A stretch of 64,000 bases of DNA from CAVTRI01 sp963737075 (GCA_963737075.1 CAVTRI010000002.1:1-64000); one strand, 5' to 3'; counted from the stretch's first letter, positions 33,180 to 42,576 are shown. Notes: generated from the sequence alone by a model not told the origin. Made by a program: numbers and translations.

Positions 33180-33749
33180 TTACGGAGGCGGTGTGACCCC
33201 TCCCCGTGTGAAGGCCGCATGCACGTCCATGATGGCGTCCTTGCCAACCATACCCATCCGGTTCCATGTCAGCCCGACCGCGGTGCGGTCGACGGTAACT
33301 GTGGCGTCGACCGAGACCTCGCCGGCGCCCGATACGCTGGCCGCCACTGGAAACGACAGGGGCTGCGCCCGGTCGCGCACGGTGAGCGTGCCGGCCACCG
33401 TGGGTTGAGTTCCGGACGCGTCGACCGACGAGACCTCGAAGACGATCGCCGGGTGGGTGTCGGCGGCGAAGAAGTCGTCCGACCGGAGATGCACGTCGCG
33501 CCGGTTGTTTCGGGTATCTACCGATGCGGAAGCCACCGACACCCGGCCCGTGACTCGTCCTTCGGGAGTCACGTCCCCTTCTCCGCTGACCTCCGCGAAA
33601 CGACCCTTGACGGTCGACAGACCCCAGAAGGTCTTGGCGCGCAGCGACACCGTGGACCGCGCCGGGTCCAGTGTCCAGTGGCCCGCCAACGCTCCGCCGG
33701 CTAAGTGGGCCGCTGCCGTATCTGAACCGGACGGTTCTGATGTGGTCAT
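33180..33749 (-). CDS. YceI-like family protein
   Basis: A 189-residue protein with the YceI lipocalin-like pattern: LAGHWTLDPARSTVSLRAKT, FWGLSTVKGRFAEVSGEGDV, VTGRVSVASASVDTRNNRRD, LRSDDFFAADTHPAIVFEVS, VAGTLTVRDRAQPLSFP. The WTLDPARSTV start and FFAADTHPAIVF region are diagnostic. YceI-like proteins bind long isoprenoid chains, typically in the cell envelope, but no signal peptide is visible here, so this one may be cytosolic. It ends within 13 bases of the ABC permease gene, in convergent orientation. A second YceI-like gene lies 1.2 kb further on. Confidence 0.85.
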   Translation of the reverse strand: MTTSEPSGSDTAAAHLAGGALAGHWTLDPARSTVSLRAKTFWGLSTVKGRFAEVSGEGDVTPEGRVTGRVSVASASVDTRNNRRDVHLRSDDFFAADTHPAIVFEVSSVDASGTQPTVAGTLTVRDRAQPLSFPVAASVSGAGEVSVDATVTVDRTAVGLTWNRMGMVGKDAIMDVHAAFTRGGVTPPP

Positions 33750-33806
33750 GAATCCCTCCTCGTCTTCGCCGCCAGAACGACCCTAGCCCCGTCGGCACAA
33801 GCGCGC

Positions 33807-34694
33807 TCAGGCGGCGGCGGTCACCTTCTCGGCAGCGGCCGTGAAGACGGGGTCACCCGAGAACGCTCGGGCCCGAAACGCGGCTTCGACGAGCTTGACC
33901 TGGTGCGGGTCGCCGCTGGCCTCCGCCGAACTGATCAACGTCCCGTCGGGCACCCCGGAGACCGCGACGTCGGTCGCTGACCGGCTCCCGCCGAACAGCG
34001 CCGCGTGATCGGCGGTGAGCTGTGCGAGCGCTGCGTGCCGAGCCGACTGGTCCAAGTGCGGCAACAAGAGATGGACAGCCATCGCGCCGGTCACGCCGTG
34101 CAGTTGGAAGATGCTGGGTTCGGCGAGATAGTGACGGGCCGCGTCGGCGGCCGCGGCGACGACCGCGGCCGATATGTCCTCCGACGCTGCTCCCCGATCT
34201 CCTGCGCTACTTGGCTGAAAACGAGCAGCCCAGTAGCCAAGCGCCCGTGCCAGCTCCTGCCGGCGAGGCGCGGTGTCCGTCCGGTCGATGGCGCGCAGCG
34301 CGTGCGCGGTGCGGATGGCGCCATGAAAGAGCGCCGTCGACAAACCGGGCATGAGTCTGGGGATGTACGTCTCGGCCACCGCGGGCCAACCGTCGGTTTC
34401 GATGGCCTGCTCGAAGAAACCGATCAACTCCGGCAGCCGGCGATAGTCGCCCAGCGCGTCGGGCCACTGGAACGCGACGGCCGCCTTGGACGTCACCCTG
34501 GGTCCGGAGATGCGAGCAAATCGTCGCGACCATGTGCCCACCTCTTGGTCGAAGCCGAGCGTGGCCAGCGCTTCGCACGCCATCGCGCCGTGGTTGACGA
34601 ATCCGTCCGGCAGCTCGAACGGCGCGGCGGCCAGGCGGTCGAACGCCTCGTCCAGCGCGGTCATCGTCTCTTGCCGTTGCCGAGCATCGCTCAT
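33807..34694 (-). CDS. Questin oxidase-like (DUF4243) protein
   Basis: A 295-residue all-helical protein with the questin oxidase (AflY/DUF4243) features FELPDGFVNHGAMACEALAT, LGFDQEVGTWSRRFARISGP, MPGLSTALFHGAIRTAHALR, and IFQLHGVTGAMAVHLLLPHL, the conserved His residues spread along the helices. Fungal questin oxidase performs an anthraquinone ring-opening oxidation. The bacterial function is unknown, but an oxidation of a quinone-like or aromatic compound is plausible. Its promoter is of the MerR/SoxR type, so induction by redox-active chemicals is likely. The start ATG lies only about six bases after the -10, giving a probable leaderless message. An internal ATG at residue 11 is the alternative. 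Confidence 0.8.
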   Translation of the reverse strand: MSDARQRQETMTALDEAFDRLAAAPFELPDGFVNHGAMACEALATLGFDQEVGTWSRRFARISGPRVTSKAAVAFQWPDALGDYRRLPELIGFFEQAIETDGWPAVAETYIPRLMPGLSTALFHGAIRTAHALRAIDRTDTAPRRQELARALGYWAARFQPSSAGDRGAASEDISAAVVAAAADAARHYLAEPSIFQLHGVTGAMAVHLLLPHLDQSARHAALAQLTADHAALFGGSRSATDVAVSGVPDGTLISSAEASGDPHQVKLVEAAFRARAFSGDPVFTAAAEKVTAAA

Positions 34695-34700
34695 GTCATC

Positions 34701-34731
34701 AAACTAGAACCTCACGTTAGGTTGAGGTCAA
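34701..34731 (-). promoter_or_regulatory. MerR/SoxR-type promoter with 19-bp spacer and internal dyad
   Basis: On the minus strand the sequence is TTGACC (34731-34726), a 19-base spacer, then TAGTTT (34706-34701). The spacer holds the dyad CCTCACGTTAGGTTGAGG (34710-34727, plus strand). A 19-bp spacer with an inverted repeat between -35 and -10 is the signature of MerR-family-activated promoters, and CCTCAnnTTAnnTTGAGG is close to the SoxR box. No MerR/SoxR gene lies in this window. The start codon of the downstream gene lies right after the -10. Confidence 0.7.
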
Positions 34732-34900
34732 GGACTCCCTGGGATGAGGGTCTGGCGCGCGGCGTAAGCCCATGTACCCGGCAACGTGCGCGCCGGCGTG
34801 GGCGCTTCCGCCGACGCCTGTCTCAGGCCGCGCGCCAGAGCGCCATATGGACGCTCTCGCGCACAGCCTGCCCCGAGCAGCGTCGGTGAACGGTCTGTGT

Positions 34901-34935
34901 GCGCGGCGTAGCCCGGGCTGCCGGCTACGCCGCGC
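34901..34935. terminator. GC-rich 13-bp perfect hairpin
   Basis: GCGCGGCGTAGCC, a nine-base loop, then GGCTACGCCGCGC: a perfect 13-bp stem lacking a T-run. It lies 34 bases past the stop of the minus-strand YceI-like gene and probably ends its transcript. U-less hairpins are common in high-GC actinobacteria. Confidence 0.5.
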
Positions 34936-34968
34936 GCCGCGTGCGGCCGCCCCAATAGAACGCGGAAC

Positions 34969-35559
34969 CTATGGAAGGTTGGCTTCGACGTCGAGCTCCA
35001 GGCGGACCATGTTGCCGACGACCCACCCTCCCGTCGCAAGGGGCACGTTGAACTCCATCCCGTAGTCACGCCGGTCGAACTCGCCTCGAGCGACGAAGGC
35101 CAGCTTGGCACGCGCCACCCGCGTCGTCGGCACCGCCCCCTCAAAGCTGGCGTCCAGGCGGATCGGACGGCTCACGCCCTTGATGGTGAGCACGCCGTCC
35201 ACTTGCCAACGGTTCGCCTCCACATGCCGCACCCCCGTGCTCCGGTACTGCAACTGGGGCCACTTCTCCACGTCCAGGAAACGCTCGCCCTTCAGGCTCT
35301 CGTCGGCGGCGTCATTGGTGGTGTCGAGGCTGGCGGCGTCGATGGTCACCTCGACCGCGGACGCCTCTGGCTCCTCCGCGATGTGAAACTCACCGGAGAA
35401 GGACCTGAACCGCCCCCGCATTCTCGTGACGACCATGTGCCTCGACTCGAAAGCGAGACTGGAGTGCCCCGTGTCGATCACCCAAACCCCAGGGACCGGC
35501 ATCAGTTGTCCATCGCGTTCTCGAAGAGGAGTGAACACCGAAGCGGACGTGTCGCTCAT
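34969..35559 (-). CDS. YceI-like family protein
   Basis: From ATG 35559 the product has 196 residues: MSDTSASVFTPLRERDGQLM, then VPGVWVIDTGHSSLAFESRH, MVVTRMRGRFRSFSGEFHIA, VEVTIDAASLDTTNDAADES, LKGERFLDVEKWPQLQYRST, and VDGVLTIKGVSRPIRLDASF. This is the full YceI lipocalin-like sequence. The length and motifs fit better than a longer start at 35592. It and the YceI at 33180 flank the questin-oxidase-like gene, suggesting a small isoprenoid/quinone-related cluster. A 13-bp hairpin follows the stop. Confidence 0.87.
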   Translation of the reverse strand: MSDTSASVFTPLRERDGQLMPVPGVWVIDTGHSSLAFESRHMVVTRMRGRFRSFSGEFHIAEEPEASAVEVTIDAASLDTTNDAADESLKGERFLDVEKWPQLQYRSTGVRHVEANRWQVDGVLTIKGVSRPIRLDASFEGAVPTTRVARAKLAFVARGEFDRRDYGMEFNVPLATGGWVVGNMVRLELDVEANLP

Positions 35560-35648
35560 CACGCCGAGCGTACCCACCTGGGACGACATCACCGCGGCCC
35601 GCTACCGTAACGGCGGACCAACTGGTACTCAGAGACAGGAGCGGAAAC

Positions 35649-37580
35649 GTGTCGCAAGCAGCGCATCCGTTGGCGCCATTGGGGGAGGACGAAGTGCGGG
35701 CGGCGGCTGATGCGATGCGTTCGCATCCCGACTTCGCGGCCCACATGGTGTTCACGTCGGTTGATCTCGCGGAACCGTCGAAGGCCGCACTGGCCGCCCA
35801 CGCCTCGACCGGCCGGGTGCCACCTCGCCATGCGCGCGCGGTGTTGTACGACCGCAGCTCCCGGCTGGTGGTCGAGGCCGTCGCCGACTTGGCCAACAAA
35901 AAGGTCGTTTCCTGGCGCCCGGTCGAGGCTGCCAGCCCCAAGCTGACCGCAGGCGAATACCTGACGACCATGGCTGCCGTGAAGGCCGACAGCCGCTGGC
36001 AGGCCGCCATGGCCCGGAGGGGGGTGGACGACGTGACGCACGTGGAGGTGCAGATCTGGCCGCCTCCGTACCGCGACGCGGCAGCCGACGGGCGCAGGGT
36101 GGCGAACGCCTTCTCCTGGGTGGGACGTTCCGAGACGGACAACACGTTCGCACGCCCGGTGGAAAACCTGATCGCCGTCGTGGATCTCGACACCGCGGAA
36201 GTGCTGGCTGTGGAGGATCACGGGATCATCCCGCTCCCTACGCAGCCCGGCAACTACATCCCCGATCTGGCGAAGGATCCGGCCAATTTCCCCCCGGTGA
36301 ACGAGCCACGCCAGGACGTGCGGCCGTTGGAGATCACCCAGCCGGACGGTCCCAGCTTTACGTTGGACGACCACGAGCTCTCCTGGCAACGGTGGCGGCT
36401 CATGGTGGGCTTCACCACGAGGGAAGGCCTGGTGCTGCACCAGGTCCGCTACCTCGACGGCGGACGCGAACGGTCGATCGTGCACCGGGCCTCGCTTTCG
36501 GAGATGTGGGTCCCCTACGGCGACCCGGCGCCGGTGCATCGGGCAAAGGCGGTCTTCGACGAAGGCGAAGCCGGCCTGGGCATGCTGGCGAACCCACTCC
36601 GCCTGGGCTGCGACTGCCTGGGAGAGATCCGATACCTGGACGTCGTGGTCTCCGACGACAACGGCCAGCCCGTCCGGCTCCAGAACGCCATCTGTATCCA
36701 CGAAGAGGATACGGGCATCGCATGGAAACACACCCAGCAACTTGCGGGCACAGTCGAGGTCCGCCGCGGCCGCCGCCTGGTGATCTCCTCCATTTCCACC
36801 GTCGGCAACTACGACTACGGCTTTTACTGGTATCTCCACACGGACGGCACGCTCGCGTTCGAGGTGAAGCTGACCGGAATTCTCTCGACCGGAGCGGTCG
36901 CTCCCGGCGCGCAGCCGGCTCACGGGGCCATCGTTGCCCCGGGGCTGTACGGTCCTCACCACCAGCACTTCTTCAACGTCCGCCTCGACACCGCGATCGA
37001 CGGTGACGCCAACACCGTTCTCGAGCTCGACGCCGTGCCCTGCCCCGCTGGGCCAGAAAATCCAGTAGGCAACGCCTGGGTGGCCGCAGAGCGGCCGCTC
37101 GAGAGCGAGCGTGAGGGCGAACGGGCCGTCGAGCCGGCCGTCGGCCGCACATGGCTCATCGCCAACGAGGGCATCCGCAACGCCCACGGCCGGCCTGTGG
37201 CGTACCAGCTGGTGCCGGGGCCGTCCACGCTCCCGCCGCTTCAGCCGGACGCGCCCGCGATGGCTCGAGCCGGCTTCGCCACCAAGCAGCTCTGGGTCAC
37301 CGCCTTCGATCCGGACCAGCTCCACGCCGCTGGGAGCTACCCGTTCCGGCACCCGGGCGGCGCCGGTCTTCCCAGCTATACGCGAGAGGACCGGCCCATT
37401 CGCAACGCGGACATCGTCGTGTGGCACACCTTCGTGTCGCACCACGTCGTCCGCCCCGAGGACTGGCCGGTCATGCCGGTCGCCACCACTGGCTTCCACC
37501 TGCGGCCGTTCGGCTTTTTCGACGCCAACCCTGCACTCGATCTTCCGACGCCGGAGCACTGCACCACAGACAAGCCGTAG
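35649..37580 (+). CDS. Copper-containing amine oxidase (TPQ-type)
   Basis: A 643-residue primary-amine oxidase. The topaquinone motif is VGNYDYGFYWYL (the Tyr after Asn is the cofactor precursor). The preceding HEEDTGIAWKHTQQ is typical. Copper ligands are HHQHFFNVRLD (HxH) and WHTFVSHHVVRPEDWPVMP. The GCDCLGEIRYLDVVV stretch and PLRLG lead are also conserved. It oxidises primary amines to aldehydes with release of ammonia and peroxide; the specific amine is unknown. GTG start with an AGGAG site. It ends with TAG, 12 bases from the convergent Mop-domain gene. No signal peptide is present, so it is probably cytosolic, as in Arthrobacter. Confidence 0.95.
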   Translation: MSQAAHPLAPLGEDEVRAAADAMRSHPDFAAHMVFTSVDLAEPSKAALAAHASTGRVPPRHARAVLYDRSSRLVVEAVADLANKKVVSWRPVEAASPKLTAGEYLTTMAAVKADSRWQAAMARRGVDDVTHVEVQIWPPPYRDAAADGRRVANAFSWVGRSETDNTFARPVENLIAVVDLDTAEVLAVEDHGIIPLPTQPGNYIPDLAKDPANFPPVNEPRQDVRPLEITQPDGPSFTLDDHELSWQRWRLMVGFTTREGLVLHQVRYLDGGRERSIVHRASLSEMWVPYGDPAPVHRAKAVFDEGEAGLGMLANPLRLGCDCLGEIRYLDVVVSDDNGQPVRLQNAICIHEEDTGIAWKHTQQLAGTVEVRRGRRLVISSISTVGNYDYGFYWYLHTDGTLAFEVKLTGILSTGAVAPGAQPAHGAIVAPGLYGPHHQHFFNVRLDTAIDGDANTVLELDAVPCPAGPENPVGNAWVAAERPLESEREGERAVEPAVGRTWLIANEGIRNAHGRPVAYQLVPGPSTLPPLQPDAPAMARAGFATKQLWVTAFDPDQLHAAGSYPFRHPGGAGLPSYTREDRPIRNADIVVWHTFVSHHVVRPEDWPVMPVATTGFHLRPFGFFDANPALDLPTPEHCTTDKP

Positions 37581-37592
37581 TCCGCGCGCGGG

Positions 37593-37802
37593 TCACTCCT
37601 TGGCGACCATCACCTCGGTCGCCTTGATGACGGCCATCACATTGTCGCCCGTCGCCAGCCCGAGGTTCTCGGCGGAGTCCTTGGTGATCGCGGCGACGAC
37701 CTCCTGGCCGCCGTCGAGACGGATCACGACGGTCGCCATGACCGCGCCAAGGTCGACGGACGCGATCGTGCCGTTCAGCTGATTGCGTGCGCTCAGTCTC
37801 AC
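37593..37802 (-). CDS. Mop/TOBE molybdopterin-binding-like protein (molbindin)
   Basis: A 69-residue single Mop (TOBE) domain: VRLSARNQLNGTIASVDLGA, then ATVVIRLDGGQEVVAAITKD and SAENLGLATGDNVMAVIKAT, VMV. Molbindins store or buffer molybdate/tungstate as hexamers. The GTG start overlaps the crotonase stop (GTGA), so the two are co-translated. The link to an enoyl-CoA hydratase is unusual; it may be positional rather than functional. The start is chosen because VRLSARN is the standard N-terminus. Confidence 0.88.
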   Translation of the reverse strand: MRLSARNQLNGTIASVDLGAVMATVVIRLDGGQEVVAAITKDSAENLGLATGDNVMAVIKATEVMVAKE

Positions 37803-38668
37803 GGCGTCGACCGTACCGCGTCTGCCTCCCCAGCAGGGAGGTTGAGGAGAGAGACTTCCTCGCGGAAGGTTTGCCACATCGTCTGTTCCCAGGCGGCGTT
37901 GAGCTGTCCTTTCACGTGGCCGATGCGAGCGCTCAGATCTCGCGGTCGTTGAGACGCTGCCGGACCTGCGGCGGGCGGCCCGAGCGTCGCCAACTGGCGG
38001 GCGACGCCGGCGACCGCGGCTTCGAGCTCGGCGGCCGGAACCGCGCGGTTGATCAGTCCCCAGGCTTCCGCCCTCCTGGCGTCGAGGGGTTCGGCCAGCA
38101 ACGCGATCTCTTTCGCCCTCGGCAAGCTGAGCGACCGCGTGAGGAGCCACGCCGCGCCGCCCTCCAGCGGAAGCCCGATACGAGCGAAGATCTCCCAGAA
38201 CGTTGCGTCCTCGGCCGCGTAGATGAGATCGCAGGCCAGCGCGAGCTGGCAACCGGCGCCAATCGCCGGGCCGTTCACGGCCGCGATGAACGGGGTCTCA
38301 CTGCGCCAGATGGCCTCGCACAGCCGATACCAACCAAACAGCATGCCGTCATCACGAGCGACGGTCGGCGCCCGGCGACGCTCAGGCGGTATCTCCAGCG
38401 CGCCGCCGCGCTGCCTGAGGTCGGCTCCGGCGGAGAAGACCGGGCCGTTACCGGTGATAACCCCTGCTTTTACCGCCTTGTCCTCAGTGGCGTCACGGAT
38501 GGCGAAGAGCAACGCGTCCCGCAATCCCATCCCGTCCGGTCCGTCGCCGCCCGGATAGTGATCGAGCGCGTTCCGCCGAGCCAGTCGGTTCATGCGAAGC
38601 CACGCGACCTCGTCGACCACCTCGTATACGAGCCCGGCTTGCGCCCAGGCCTCCACTTCTGTCGGCAT
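37799..38668 (-). CDS. Enoyl-CoA hydratase/isomerase (crotonase) family protein
   Basis: A 289-residue crotonase: the segments VAWLRMNRLARRNALDHYPG, GVITGNGPVFSAGADLRQRG, FIAAVNGPAIGAGCQLALAC and DLIYAAEDATFWEIFARIGL carry the CoA-binding oxyanion holes (FSAGADL and GPAIGAG). The catalytic Glu expected after the GAGCQLALACDL region appears displaced, with DATFWEIFARIGLPLEGGA replacing the usual 'A.F..PE...G..P..G'. It may hydrate, isomerise or cleave an acyl-CoA. GTGA overlap couples it to the Mop-domain gene downstream. Length is slightly above the usual 260 because of an N-terminal extension. Confidence 0.87.
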   Translation of the reverse strand: MPTEVEAWAQAGLVYEVVDEVAWLRMNRLARRNALDHYPGGDGPDGMGLRDALLFAIRDATEDKAVKAGVITGNGPVFSAGADLRQRGGALEIPPERRRAPTVARDDGMLFGWYRLCEAIWRSETPFIAAVNGPAIGAGCQLALACDLIYAAEDATFWEIFARIGLPLEGGAAWLLTRSLSLPRAKEIALLAEPLDARRAEAWGLINRAVPAAELEAAVAGVARQLATLGPPAAGPAASQRPRDLSARIGHVKGQLNAAWEQTMWQTFREEVSLLNLPAGEADAVRSTP

Positions 38669-39056
38669 ACCCGAGACCTCCTTCGGCCAAGAGACTCTGT
38701 TTCGAGAGAAGGAACGTAGACGATTGTCCGGTCCAGCCTCGGGAAGCTGCAGAGTACGCGCCCTGGCGGCGGGCGACGCTGGCCGCCGCCAGGCGCGTAA
38801 GAAGTTCTACGGTACGGGCGCGAGATCAGATTGCGCTCTGTAGCTCTCCTCTAGAGAAGCGGCATTTCCCTGGGCGATCTTCACGGAATCTCCACACGAT
38901 CACCATGGCACCTTCGAAGCGAATGCTTACGCTGCCCTTAGACATTGTTCGATAGTGGACGAAAGTACTGAATGTGCTTCTCCGCGCATGACCATCGCCG
39001 TACCTTCAGCAAACAGCGCTCGCGGCGTTCGCGCGTATATAAAGGGTAAGACGACG
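38669..39056. other. Intergenic stretch with a strong GC hairpin
   Basis: About 390 bases between the divergent crotonase and the 39-45 kb module. It contains a large stem at 38758-38796 (GCGCCCTGGCGGCGG ... CCGCCGCCAGGCGC, one bulged C) with no gene ending beside it. A TATATAAA element at 39037-39044 may be a -10 for the following gene. No coding frame is convincing. Confidence 0.5.
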
Positions 39057-39359
39057 ATGATCGACGACGTCAAGGCGGTCCAAGTCCCGGGCTCCACGAC
39101 GGATCCCGCTCGCCATGACCTTTTGGGTCCTCTGGAATCTCTGCTGCAGGGCATCAACGTGCTCGGGGATCTGAAGGACGCCTCTGGTGGCGCGTTCAGT
39201 GCCCCCGACCAGGCGACCGCGGTCGAGTTCGACGGGGTCAGAGACTACGTGGCGCACGCCATCACGACGACCAACGAGGGCGACGTCGAAGCGGTACTCG
39301 TGCAGCGGCCGGGTGGCCAGCTCCGCTGGGTTGACGGCCGCCTCGTCACCGCACTGTAG
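39057..39359 (+). CDS. Small protein of unknown function (100 aa) at the head of the STAND-BTAD module
   Basis: ATG at 39057 with an AAAGGG site 10 bases upstream gives MIDDVKAVQVPGSTTDPARH, then DLLGPLESLLQGINVLGDLK, FDGVRDYVAHAITTTNEGDV and VLVQRPGGQLRWVDGRLVTA. It has no signal peptide and no Cys. The end (VEAVLVQRPGGQLRWVDGRL) looks like a beta hairpin and the centre like amphipathic helices. I do not recognise a family. It lies 60 bases before the regulator and probably shares its transcript. An upstream ATG (38988) would add residues without a ribosome site. Confidence 0.5.
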   Translation: MIDDVKAVQVPGSTTDPARHDLLGPLESLLQGINVLGDLKDASGGAFSAPDQATAVEFDGVRDYVAHAITTTNEGDVEAVLVQRPGGQLRWVDGRLVTAL

Positions 39360-39418
39360 GCGAGGGCGCGGAAGCCACGGCCCCCGCCTTTGGCCCCCCG
39401 TCGCCGCTGACGGCCGAA

Positions 39419-42400
39419 GTGACGCGGCCGCGGCTGCTTTCGCTGCTTGACAGTCGTTTCGATCGCGCTGTCACCACTGTCGTCGCCGGCGCCGGGTTCG
39501 GCAAGACGACCCTGCTGGCTCAGGCAATGCGCCGAAACCTCGCAGCACCTCTCGGAATCGACGCCTGGATGTCCTGTCAGCCCGATGACCAGGACCCAGC
39601 TCGTTTCTCCGCCGCGTGTTGTCGGGCCATCGGCGTCGAGCGGCGCGCCGACGCCCGGGGCAGTGCTGACGTGTTGGCGGCGATGGGCAGCCTGTCACCC
39701 ATTGACGTGTGCCTGGTGATCGACGATGTCCATGCGCTCCTGGGTTCCGAGTCGGAGGCTGTGCTGGCGCAGCTGGTGCGCCGCCTTCCCCACCATGGTC
39801 ACCTGGTGCTGAGCGGACGGGCACCGATCGATGTCGCCCTGGCCTGCCTGCGCGCCGCCGGGGGCTGTCTCGAGATAGGCGAGCCCGAGTTGGCATTCAC
39901 GAACGATGAGGAGCGAGAGCTGGCTCGCCTGCTTGACATGCCCGCGCCCCGTCCCGGGCTCGCGGGTTGGCCGGCTCTGACTCGCTTGGCGCTGACGTCG
40001 CGTCCAGCCGCCGCCTACGACTTCATATGGGAGGAAGTCGTCGGCGGGTTATCCCCGACCGAACGGCAGGCCCTGGTTGCGCTGGCCCTGGTCGGCTGGG
40101 CGGAGCCGTCGCTGCTATCAAAGCTCTGCGGAGGCCCCATCAATATCGAGCAGTTTGCGGCCGACGTCCCGTTGGTCAGCGTGTCCGAGACGGGTGTGCT
40201 GGGCGCCCACGACCTGTGGACGGGATCGCTCGACCGCCTGCACTCGGCCCCCGTGATCGCCGAGCTGGTGCCCCGAGTCTGCGACGCTCTGCACGCGCGC
40301 CACGACTTTCTCCGGCTGGCGACGGTGGCCAGCAGCTTCGGGAACGGCGACACCAAACGGGTCGCGGCTCGGGAGCTCGTGCGGCACACGCTTTCGTCAC
40401 TTCCCATCCGCCAGACGCAATGCCTGCTGGCGGCCGCGGAGGCCGATGACCGGGACGCTCCTGAGCTGCTGCTCCTACAGGCGGCGCTGGCCCACGCCGC
40501 CGCCATCGACGACCCCCGGATCGACGAACTGATCAGCGAAGCCACCGCGGCGTTCGCCGCCAGGAGCGACGAACCGGGAGAGATCGCCGCATTGGTGCTG
40601 GCTGGTCAGGTCGCCAGCACCCGGGGCGCATATGGCCAGTTCCTCCAGATCGCGTCGAGGGTCCCCGAGCTCCCAGGCGCGAGCAAAGACCTCACGCTCC
40701 ACGTGGTCGTCCAGCTGGTAGCGGCCACGCTGGCGGATTTGAACGGTGACCTGGATGCCGCCCTCGAAGCGATGGCCAAGCTGCCACCACCGGAGACCAG
40801 CTATCCCATGCGAGAGGCGGCGGCCCGACTTCACGTGACTCTTCTCGTCCTTGCGGGACGGGCCGACGAGGCGGTGCCGATCGCCGACGCCGCACTGCGG
40901 CAGTCGGCTCACGCCCACGTGCGGAGGACGCCGCCGTTCGTGCACTGGTCCGCCGGTGACGTGTCTGAGATCGACGCCATGCGGGCGACCGTGACGCGGC
41001 CGCCGAAATCAATGCACACGATCGGTTCTTTCATGCGGCGCTCGGAACGTACGTCGCTGCCTCGACCGGCGACGTCGAGAACCTCCAGTCCCTCGCTGAC
41101 CAGCTCGAAGCAATGCCACTCAACCGGGCCGACGCGCGCGACGCCGCCATGCACGCAGCAGCGGCCGCGGTTCGCCAGGTTGCCCTGCACGACGAGCAAG
41201 CCGCAGCGCGGCTCCTTGCCCACCACCTCGAACAGCATCCAATAACCGACCGGCGACGCGATATTCAGCTCCGTAGGGCCCTGGCAACGGTCTACGTCTG
41301 TGCGCCTGCCGTACGACCGGCGTGGGACACTGCTCGTCTCGGCCGCTGCCACCGGCACTTGCACGCGGTCGGGGTGGCGTTGCTCAAGGCGCGCCAAGCC
41401 GATAACGGCCGATCCTGCACACCGGAGCGGGTCTGCGACGCCATCTCGAGCGTGTTGGAAAACGCCGACAGGCTGCTCACGATGGCCCCGCTACCCTTCT
41501 CGGTCGAGCTCGCACTGCGTGCCCATGGCCTCGGTCTACCGTCCGGGTCACGCGCCGTTGACGTGCTCCGCCATCGGGTCGGTGGCCAGGTCGCGGCCGA
41601 GCTCCGATGGCAGCATGAGCACGGAGATGACCTCGTGCGCCTCGCGGCCAAGGAGCTTCTCGAGGACGGGCCCAGCTGGGCTGTCCAGCCCGTCCGCATC
41701 GAGGTGCTGGGGTGCAGCCAAGTCCTCATCGACGGCCGCCCCAGCGAAAGCCCGTCGGCGCGGCGGGGCCGTGTCCGTCAACTCCTCGCCTTGCTCGCCG
41801 TCGAACCTCGCCTACGGCGCGACCGCGCCATGGCGCTGCTCTGGCCAGACCTTGACCAGACAGCGGCGTCTCGCAACTTGCGCGTCACCCTGACCTATCT
41901 GCGTCAGCTCTTTCGCGAACCCGGGGCTGGCCGCGCTGTCACAGAACCACCCCTGGACGAGGGTTTCCTCCTCGTCGACTCGACGTCCATTCGCCTCGTC
42001 ACCTACCCGGGCCTCGATGTCGACTTGTGGCAGCTCGACGTCCATCTCACCGCGGCCGCCCAGGCGTTGGCAGCAGGGGACCTTCGCACATACTCGGACG
42101 AGCTCGGCAACATCGCCGTGCTGTGGCAGAGCGAGCCGCTGACCGACCTCGACGGCATCGAAGAGATGAGCGGCGAAATGAGCCGTGTACGTACGGCGCT
42201 GATCGATTCGACCCTTGCTTTCGGTGAGATCCGTCTGAGCGAAGGTCGTCTGGCGGAATCGGTCCGACACGCGCACGCCGTGCTGGCAGTCGACCCGTTC
42301 ATCGAACGCGCCCACCGTCTTGCCATCGCGGCTCAGATCCAGCTCGGCGACCATCGAGCGGCGCGGGAGGCCGCCCAGAGGATGGACGATGCGTTCGCCG

Positions 42401-42477
42401 AGGTGGGAGCCGTTCCCGACGAGACCACCCAGATCCTGCTGCGACGCTTCGCCACGATGACGCCTGGCCCGCGGTAG
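39419..42477 (+). pseudogene. STAND ATPase-BTAD transcriptional regulator with a single frameshift
   Basis: The first frame (39419 to about 40985) encodes a MalT-like STAND ATPase: VTRPRLLSLLDSRFDRAVTT VVAGAGFGKTTLLAQAMRRN with Walker A GAGFGKTT, and LVIDDVHALLGSESEAVLA as Walker B-like. A second frame (from about 40981) continues AGDRDAAAEINAHDRFFHAA, LGTYVAASTGDVENLQSLAD and ends with a SARP-like half. That half has VRIEVLGCSQVLIDGRPSES, VRQLLALLAVEPRLRRDRAM and ASRNLRVTLTYLRQLF (winged helix), then the BTAD helical domain to 42477. Combined, it is about 1020 residues, a known architecture. The shift is a one-base loss in CATGCGGGCGACC. It may be a pseudogene or an assembly error; each half is intact. 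Confidence 0.8.
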
Positions 42478-42576
42478 AAATTTCTTGGGCGAGCGCGCCG
42501 TGGCTAGCGGCTCGCTAACGCCAGTGGTGCAACCTGATCCCGCCACACACGGCAACCCAAGAAAGGAAAGCACCAC

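Noticed and set aside
35589..37559. A 650-codon open frame antisense to the amine oxidase
   Set aside because: It mirrors the codon positions of a well-supported copper amine oxidase, has no family motifs, and such shadows are common at this GC content.
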